Source: Streptomyces sp. HPF1205 (GTDB lineage Bacteria > Actinomycetota > Actinomycetes > Streptomycetales > Streptomycetaceae). Taken from it: 64,000 bases of DNA. The translations under genes were made by a program, and so were the position numbers. Of the stretch, positions 58,487 through 64,000 are shown one piece after another (position 1 is the stretch's first letter; each line of letters begins with the position of its first letter). The notes under the pieces are model-generated. The model made no database searches. It was given only the letters and a program-made list of their open reading frames with translations, and was not told where the DNA came from. The stretch is from assembly GCF_020400825.1 (NCBI RefSeq), contig NZ_JAINVH010000038.1, positions 1-64,000 of the forward strand, read 5' to 3'.

Positions 58487-59332
58487 GTGAACCTGCTGCT
58501 CGCCGAGGTGGCGCAGGCCGCGCAGCGGCTCGCGGAGGCCGGGGTGCCGTCGCCGCGCTTCGACGCCGAGGAGCTGGCCGCGTACGTCCACAACGTCAAG
58601 CGCGGCGCGCTGCACACGGTCGCCGACGCGGACTTCGACGCGCGCTACTGGGAGGCCGTCGCCCGCCGCGAGGCCCGCGAACCGCTCCAGCACATCACCG
58701 GCCGCGCCTTCTTCCGCTACCTGGAGCTCCAGGTCGGACCCGGGGTGTTCGTGCCGCGCCCGGAGACCGAGTCGGTGGTCGGCTGGGCCATAGACGCGGT
58801 ACGTGCGATGGACGTCGCCGAGCCGCGCATCGTGGACCTGTGCACGGGCTCGGGCGCCATCGCGCTGGCCCTCGCGCAGGAGGTGCCGCGCTCGCGCGTG
58901 CACGCCGTGGAGCTGTCGGAACAGGCCCTGGAGTGGGCCCGCAAGAACACCTCGGGCACCAAGGTCGACCTGCGGCACGGCGACGCGCTGACCGCCTTCC
59001 CCGACCTGAACGGCCAGGTGGACCTGGTGATCTCCAACCCGCCGTACATCCCGCTCACCGAGTGGGAGCACGTGGCCCCCGAGGCCCGCGACCACGACCC
59101 CGAGCTGGCCCTGTTCTCCGGCGAGGACGGTCTTGACACCATCCGCGGCATCGAACGCACCGCCCACCGCCTGCTGCGGCCCGGCGGCGTGGTCGTGGTC
59201 GAGCACGCCGACTCCCAGGGCGGCCAGGTCCCCTGGATCTTCAAGGAGGACGCGGGCTGGGCGGACGCGGCCGACCACCCCGATCTCAACAACCGCCCGC
59301 GGTTCACGTCCGCGCGGAAGGCGTTGCCGTGA
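58487..59332 (+). CDS. prmC: Release factor glutamine methyltransferase
   Basis: The protein has 281 residues from GTG 58487, with AAGGGGAAGAG upstream. The N-terminal helical part ends in ITGRAFFRYLELQVGPGVFV. The SAM-dependent core has VDLCTGSGAIALALAQEVP (motif I), VHAVELSEQALEWARKN (motif II) and VISNPPYIPLTEWE with Asn184 of NPPY, which binds the glutamine side chain. It methylates the GGQ Gln of release factors. The order prfA-prmC is conserved in bacteria. Short repeats (AGGGTCC-type) sit in the 63-base gap before it. Confidence 0.96.
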   Translation: MNLLLAEVAQAAQRLAEAGVPSPRFDAEELAAYVHNVKRGALHTVADADFDARYWEAVARREAREPLQHITGRAFFRYLELQVGPGVFVPRPETESVVGWAIDAVRAMDVAEPRIVDLCTGSGAIALALAQEVPRSRVHAVELSEQALEWARKNTSGTKVDLRHGDALTAFPDLNGQVDLVISNPPYIPLTEWEHVAPEARDHDPELALFSGEDGLDTIRGIERTAHRLLRPGGVVVVEHADSQGGQVPWIFKEDAGWADAADHPDLNNRPRFTSARKALP

Positions 59333-59366
59333 GCACGGCAACGGGTACGTCTCAGGAGGTCAGCTA

Positions 59367-60014
59367 ATGGCACGGCGATACGACTGCTCCGACGCGACCG
59401 ACCGGGCCACCGGCCTGCGCGAGGCCACCTCGGCCGTCAAGCGCGGGGAGCTCGTGGTGCTGCCCACCGACACGGTCTACGGGATCGGCGCCGACGCCTT
59501 CGACGCGGAGGCCGTGGGCGACCTCCTGGAGGCCAAGGGACGGGGCCGCAACATGCCCTCCCCGGTGCTGGTCGGCTCCCCGAACACGCTGCACGGCATC
59601 GTCACCGACTTCTCCGAGCAGGCCTGGGAACTCGTCGACGCCTTCTGGCCGGGTGCCCTCACCCTGGTCACCAGGCACCAGCCGTCGCTGAACTGGGACC
59701 TGGGCGACACCCGCGGTACGGTCGCGGTCCGGATGCCCCTGCACCCGGTCGCGATCGAACTGCTGACCGCCACGGGGCCGATGGCCGTCTCCAGCGCCAA
59801 CCTCACCGGGCACCCCTCGCCGCAGGACTGCGACGCCGCCCAGGGGATGCTCGGCGACTCGGTCGCGGTCTACCTCGACGGCGGGCCGACCCCGGCCGCC
59901 GTGCCGTCCTCCATCGTGGACGTGACGGGCAAGGCGCCGGTGCTGCTGCGGGCCGGGGCGATCAGCGCGGACGAGCTGCGCAAGGTCGTACCCGACTTGC
60001 AGGAGCGCAATTGA
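59367..60014 (+). CDS. tsaC: L-threonylcarbamoyladenylate synthase
   Basis: The protein has 215 residues from ATG 59367 behind CAGGAGGT. The YrdC fold is shown by GELVVLPTDTVYGIGADAFD, EAKGRGRNMPSPVLVG, WPGALTLVTRHQ, TVAVRMPLHPVAIELL and MAVSSANLTGHPSP. It is the short TsaC-type form without the Sua5 C-terminal domain. It makes threonylcarbamoyl-AMP from threonine, bicarbonate and ATP for t6A37 in tRNAs. It overlaps the next start (TTGA) and follows prmC by 34 bases, so these genes are translation-linked and likely co-transcribed. Confidence 0.94.
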   Translation: MARRYDCSDATDRATGLREATSAVKRGELVVLPTDTVYGIGADAFDAEAVGDLLEAKGRGRNMPSPVLVGSPNTLHGIVTDFSEQAWELVDAFWPGALTLVTRHQPSLNWDLGDTRGTVAVRMPLHPVAIELLTATGPMAVSSANLTGHPSPQDCDAAQGMLGDSVAVYLDGGPTPAAVPSSIVDVTGKAPVLLRAGAISADELRKVVPDLQERN

Positions 60015-60682
60015 CAACCGCCGGACTCCGGTCCGACGGGTGGGACATACGGGGGGCGGTCGGCCTGCCGGACGTACCGGGGCAGGGCCGCGACGTCTTC
60101 CGCGTCCTGCACGTGTGCACCGGCAACGTGTGCCGCTCCCCGATGGCCGAGCGGCTGATGCGGCACGGCCTGGCCGGGCGGCTCGGCGACGGGGCGGCGG
60201 GGATCCTGGTGGAGTCGGCCGGCACCTGGGGCCACGAGGGCGCGCCGATGGAGGCGCACGCGGCCGCGGTGGTCGCCGAGTACGGCGCCGACCCGTCCGG
60301 CTTCACCGGCCGCGAACTGCTCGACGACCACGTCATCGACGCCGACCTCGTGCTGACCGCCACCCGCGACCACCGGGCCCAGGTCATCTCCATGGGCCAC
60401 GCGGCGGGCCTGCGCACCTTCACCCTCAAGGAGTTCACCCGCCTGGTGCGGGCGATAGACCCCACCACGCTGCCCGACGCCGGCGTCACCGAGCGGGCCC
60501 GGGCGCTGGTACGGGCCGCGGCGGCGCTGCGCGGCTGGCTGCTGGCACCCAGCCCCGATGCCGACGAGGTGCGCGACCCGTACGGCGCCCCCGTCTCGTA
60601 CTTCCGCAGCATCGGCGCGGAGATCCAGCTCGCGCTGGACCCGGTGGTGACCGCACTGACCGGAATCCCCGCCGCCGTTTAG
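60011..60682 (+). CDS. Low-molecular-weight protein tyrosine phosphatase
   Basis: The protein has 223 residues from TTG 60011, which overlaps the tsaC stop. The P-loop is VCTGNVCRSPMAERLM with nucleophile Cys36 and Arg42. The general-acid region is at FTRLVRAI, where DP is seen in AIDPTTLPDAG. The first 25 or so residues are an extra front compared with the usual 150-160-residue LMW-PTPs, and the tail (about 175-223) is also longer. Such enzymes remove phosphate from phosphotyrosine or phosphoarginine. In actinomycetes they often act in polysaccharide or secondary-metabolism control. The coupling with tsaC suggests joint expression, not a shared pathway. Confidence 0.9.
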   Translation: MTTAGLRSDGWDIRGAVGLPDVPGQGRDVFRVLHVCTGNVCRSPMAERLMRHGLAGRLGDGAAGILVESAGTWGHEGAPMEAHAAAVVAEYGADPSGFTGRELLDDHVIDADLVLTATRDHRAQVISMGHAAGLRTFTLKEFTRLVRAIDPTTLPDAGVTERARALVRAAAALRGWLLAPSPDADEVRDPYGAPVSYFRSIGAEIQLALDPVVTALTGIPAAV

Positions 60683-60761
60683 CCCCGTGCCGCAGCGCGT
60701 GTCCGGGCGGACGCGCCTACAGTGGGACCGGGAATTCTTCTCTTCGCCCGGGAGCGCAGCC

Positions 60762-62360
60762 ATGCCGGTCGCCGGAGGAACAGCGGAAGGAACCGCGGGA
60801 CCCGCGGCGGCCGACGGGCCCCGCGCGGGAACGGGAGCCGGGACGAGGTCCCGGACGCGGGCGCGGACGGCGCCCCCGCCGCAGACCGGGCCGGAGCCCG
60901 GCCCCCCGGCCGTCCCCGGCCGCCCGGAGGCCGCGCCCACCGCTGGGGCCGCGTCCGGTGCGGGGACCCCGGCCGGTGCGGAACCCGCGAGCGGCGCCGG
61001 TTCCGCGGGCCGTGCCGGGTCCGCGAGCCGTACCGGGGCCGCCGGCCTCGAACCCTCCGCCGCCGGCGAACCCGCGCCCGGAATCGAACCCGCGCCCGGC
61101 GAGATCCACGCGCCGCCCGCGGACTTCGCGGCCCTGCGGCGCCAGGATCCGGAGCTGGCCGGGGTGCTGCTGGCCGAACTGGACCGGCAGAGCACCTGCC
61201 TGCAGCTCATCGCGGGGGAGAACTTCACCTCGCCAGCCGTCCTGGCCGCCCTCGGCTCGCCGCTGGCCAACAAGTACGCCGAGGGCTACCCGGGCCACCG
61301 CCACCACGCCGGCTGCGAACTGGTCGACCTGGCCGAGCGGCTCGCCGTCGAGCGCGCCTGCGCGCTGTTCGGCGCCGAGCACGCCAACGTCCAGCCGTAC
61401 TCCGGCTCCTCCGCGGTGCTCGCCGCCTACGCCGCCCTGCTGGTGCCGGGCGACACGGTCCTGGCCACCGCCCTGCCGCACGGCGGCCACCTCACCCACG
61501 GCTCACGGTCCAACTTCTCCGGCCGCTGGTTCGGCTTCGTCGGCTACGGCACCGACCCGGACACCGGCCTGATCGACTACGACCAGGTGCGCGACCTGGC
61601 CCGCGCCCACCGCCCCAAGGCGATCGTGTGCGGCTCCATCTCCCATCCCCGGCACCCCGATTACGCCGCCTTCCGGGAGATCGCCGACGAGGTCGGCGCC
61701 TACCTCATCGCGGACGCCGCCCACACCCTCGGCCTGGTCGCGGGCGGCGCCGCCCCCAACCCCGTCCCGTACGCGGACGTGGTGTGCGCGACCACCCACA
61801 AGACGCTGCGCGGGCCGCGCGGCGGGCTGATCCTGTGCGGCGAGCACCTCGCCGGGCGCGTGGACCGGGCCGTCTTCCCGTTCTCGCAGGGCGGCCCGCA
61901 CATGCACTCCGTCGCCGCGAAGGCGGCGGCGTTCGGCGAGGCGGCCGGCCCGGCCTTCGCCGCGTACGCCCACCAGGTCGTCGCCAACGCCCGCCTGCTC
62001 GCCAGGACGCTGGCCGGTGAGGGCCTGGACGTGCTCACCGGCGGCACCGACACCCACCTGATCGCCGCCGACGTCTCCCCGCTCGGCCTGGGCGGGGTAC
62101 GGGCCCGCGGCCGGTGCGCGGCGGCCGGCATCGTGCTCGACAAGTACGCCCCGCCGTACGCCGCCAGGACCGACGACAGTTGCGCGGGGATCCGGCTGGG
62201 CACCGCCGCGATCACCACCCAGGGCATGCGCGAGACCGAGATGCCGCAGGTCGCCGCGCTCATCGGGCGGGCACTGCGGGAGGAGCGCGGGGTCGTCGCC
62301 GACGTCAACGGGCTGGTGCGGCGCTTCCCGCCGTATCCCGCCGTGACCACCGGAGCGTGA
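60762..62360 (+). CDS. glyA: Serine hydroxymethyltransferase with N-terminal extension
   Basis: The protein has 532 residues from ATG 60762 (GGGAGC upstream; an in-frame GTG at 60687 is less likely). The first 115 or so are low-complexity Ala/Gly/Pro/Arg/Glu. The SHMT core begins about FAALRRQDPELAGVLLAELD and holds LQLIAGENFTSPAVLAALGS, NKYAEGYPGHRHHAG, NVQPYSGSSAVLAAYAAL, PLP-Lys347 in ATTHKTLRGPRGG and GGTDTHLIAADVSPLGL. The enzyme interconverts serine and glycine with tetrahydrofolate, feeding the one-carbon pool. The usual length is about 420 residues, so the front is an addition, common in a second streptomycete glyA. Confidence 0.93.
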   Translation: MPVAGGTAEGTAGPAAADGPRAGTGAGTRSRTRARTAPPPQTGPEPGPPAVPGRPEAAPTAGAASGAGTPAGAEPASGAGSAGRAGSASRTGAAGLEPSAAGEPAPGIEPAPGEIHAPPADFAALRRQDPELAGVLLAELDRQSTCLQLIAGENFTSPAVLAALGSPLANKYAEGYPGHRHHAGCELVDLAERLAVERACALFGAEHANVQPYSGSSAVLAAYAALLVPGDTVLATALPHGGHLTHGSRSNFSGRWFGFVGYGTDPDTGLIDYDQVRDLARAHRPKAIVCGSISHPRHPDYAAFREIADEVGAYLIADAAHTLGLVAGGAAPNPVPYADVVCATTHKTLRGPRGGLILCGEHLAGRVDRAVFPFSQGGPHMHSVAAKAAAFGEAAGPAFAAYAHQVVANARLLARTLAGEGLDVLTGGTDTHLIAADVSPLGLGGVRARGRCAAAGIVLDKYAPPYAARTDDSCAGIRLGTAAITTQGMRETEMPQVAALIGRALREERGVVADVNGLVRRFPPYPAVTTGA

Positions 62361-62557
62361 CCGCGCCGGCACCGCCGCGTGAGCGGGCCGATCCAGGTAC
62401 ATTCCCCGCCGGGGTGTGGTGCAACCGCAAAGGTTGCCCAAGAGTCTTCAGTTGTGTTGGCTGTCGCCGCCCGCCCACCACTAGGGTGTGACGCTGTGAG
62501 GAACCCCCGGACGTGCGCGCCCGGCGGCCGCGCTCCCGAAGACGTCGGAGGCTGCTC

Positions 62558-63913
62558 GTGCGCGAGTATCTGCTGACCCTGTTCGTGACGGCGGCTGTCA
62601 CGTACCTGCTGACCGGGCCGGTGCGGAAGTTCGCCATCGCGGCGGGCGCCATGCCGCCGATCCGGGACCGCGACGTGCACCGCGAACCGACCCCCCGGCT
62701 GGGCGGCATCGCCATGTTCGGCGGGCTGTGCGCGGGCATGGTCACCGCCGCGCACCTGACCAACCTCGGGGACACCTTCACCCTCACCAACGAACCGCGC
62801 GCGCTGCTGTCGGGCGCGGGCCTGATCTGGCTGCTGGGCGTCCTGGACGACAAGTGGGGCGTCGACGCGCTGATCAAGCTGGGCGTCCAGATGATCGCCG
62901 CCGGCGTGATGGTCATGCAGGGCCTCACCATCCTGTGGCTGCCGGTGCCCGGCGTCGGCACCGTCGCCCTCACCCCCATCCAGTCCACGCTGCTCACCGT
63001 CGCGCTGGTCGTCATCACCATCAACGCGGTCAACTTCGTCGACGGCCTGGACGGCCTGGCGGCCGGCATGGTGTGCATCGCGGCCGTCGCGTTCTTCATG
63101 TACGCCTACCGGATCTGGTACGGCCACGGCATCGAGGCCGCCGCGCCCGCGACGCTGTTCAGCGCGATCCTGATCGGCATGTGCCTGGGCTTCCTGCCGC
63201 ACAACATCCACCCGGCGCGGATCTTCATGGGCGACTCCGGCTCCATGCTGATCGGCCTGGTGCTCGCCTCCGGCGCGATCTCCATCACCGGCCAGGTCGA
63301 CCCCGACGCGATCACCACCTTCACCGGATCCACCCGCAACACCGTGCACTTCATGGTCCCGGTCTACATGCCGCTGCTGCTGCCGCTGACCATGATCGCC
63401 ATCCCGGCCACCGACCTGGTGCTCGCCGTGGTGCGCAGGACCTGGAACGGCCAGTCGCCGTTCGCCGCCGACCGCGGCCACCTGCACCACCGGCTGCTGG
63501 AGATCGGCCACTCGCACAGCCGCGCGGTGCTGATCATGTACTTCTGGGCCGCGCTGTTCGCCTTCTCCGCGGTGGCCTTCTCGGTCAACTCCTCCAGCCT
63601 GACGATCGTGCTGGTGATCGTGGCGCTCAGCGCGGTCGGCCTGGTGGCGCTGCTGCTGCCGCGGGTACGGCCGCGGGCGCCGCGCTGGGCCGAGTCGTTC
63701 GTGCCGCCGCGCTACCGGGGCCGCCGCCGGCGGCTGGCCGCCGCGGCGGCCGCCGCCGAGCGCGAGATGCGCTCCGCCGACCGGCCCGCGCTGCACGGCT
63801 CCACCGCCATCGGCGACCGCGGGCTGCTGCCCGGCCGCGGCGGCCTCACCGGCGACGCCCGTACGGGTGCGCGGGGGGAGACCCGCGGGAGTGTCGACAG
63901 CACGCGTGTGTGA
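62558..63913 (+). CDS. WecA/TagO-like polyprenyl-phosphate transferase
   Basis: The protein has 451 residues from GTG 62558, with GGAGG seven bases upstream. About eleven membrane helices are expected. The MraY/WecA family signature is complete: HREPTPRLGGIAMF, the Mg-binding LLGVLDDKWGVD, INAVNFVDGLDGLAAG, ARIFMGDSGSMLIG and the C-terminal DRGHLHHRLLEIGHS. Such enzymes move a phospho-GlcNAc-type sugar from UDP onto undecaprenyl phosphate, the first step of cell-wall glycopolymer (teichoic acid or arabinogalactan-like) synthesis. The tail beyond about 385 is a disordered, cytoplasmic basic extension. The gene is at its usual place before the ATP synthase operon. Confidence 0.95.
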   Translation: MREYLLTLFVTAAVTYLLTGPVRKFAIAAGAMPPIRDRDVHREPTPRLGGIAMFGGLCAGMVTAAHLTNLGDTFTLTNEPRALLSGAGLIWLLGVLDDKWGVDALIKLGVQMIAAGVMVMQGLTILWLPVPGVGTVALTPIQSTLLTVALVVITINAVNFVDGLDGLAAGMVCIAAVAFFMYAYRIWYGHGIEAAAPATLFSAILIGMCLGFLPHNIHPARIFMGDSGSMLIGLVLASGAISITGQVDPDAITTFTGSTRNTVHFMVPVYMPLLLPLTMIAIPATDLVLAVVRRTWNGQSPFAADRGHLHHRLLEIGHSHSRAVLIMYFWAALFAFSAVAFSVNSSSLTIVLVIVALSAVGLVALLLPRVRPRAPRWAESFVPPRYRGRRRRLAAAAAAAEREMRSADRPALHGSTAIGDRGLLPGRGGLTGDARTGARGETRGSVDSTRV

Positions 63914-64000
63914 CAGGCAGCACATCACCATGGTAAAGACCGCATCAAATACTTTGTGATACCGTTCACGAAAGCAGGGCCCACGCCGTTACACCCTGAG
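63914..64000 (+). promoter_or_regulatory. Probable upstream region of the atp operon
   Basis: The last 87 bases are noncoding. The AT-rich stretch ATCAAATACTTTGTGATACC (63943-63962) contrasts with the rest and could carry the promoter of atpI, which follows here in related genomes. The window ends before any start codon, so this is an expectation from gene order. Confidence 0.3.

Overview
The window is high-GC actinobacterial DNA and almost certainly comes from Streptomyces or a close relative in the Streptomycetaceae. The right third (about 43.8-64 kb) has the conserved order response regulator - nrtL - lysA - hom - thrC - thrB - rho - secreted protease - LCP protein - rpmE - prfA - prmC - tsaC - LMW phosphatase - glyA - WecA-like transferase. 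This is the order found upstream of the ATP synthase operon in Streptomyces coelicolor, and the window stops just short of that operon.

The left two thirds (1-43 kb) is accessory DNA full of mobile elements and gene remnants. From left to right it holds: a partial IS66 transposase; a frameshifted IS110 transposase; a three-gene ATP-grasp / sulfotransferase / MFS cassette; a decayed GntR regulator; an intact IS1182-type element with an intact IS630-type element inserted in its target duplication; and a putative defence or conflict island (10-23.7 kb). The island contains a giant TPR-CHAT protein, a RES toxin with its antitoxin, a vWA-PP2C-kinase triad of the TerY-P type, a small membrane protein and a macro-domain-like protein.

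At 24.3-31.2 kb a BtrH-like acyltransferase gene is split by two tandem insertions. The first is an IS701-type element that itself carries a 2.5-kb large-serine-recombinase element. The second is a group II intron with its reverse transcriptase. A malonyl-transacylase-like gene follows, then an IS5 remnant that has decapitated a DyP peroxidase. A 2088-residue RHS/YD-repeat polymorphic toxin with candidate immunity genes occupies 34.7-42.0 kb. Broken pieces (an unknown gene and trxB) lead up to tRNA-Arg(CCG), which forms the visible border between accessory and core DNA.

In the core part the genes make threonine and lysine from the aspartate pathway (lysA, hom, thrC, thrB), terminate transcription (rho), and supply translation functions (rpmE, prfA, prmC, tsaC). 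They also provide one-carbon metabolism (glyA) and cell-envelope polymer synthesis or attachment (the LCP protein and the WecA-like polyprenyl-phosphate transferase). Several rho-independent-type hairpins separate these units. Family assignments come from motifs read by eye; no database search was run.
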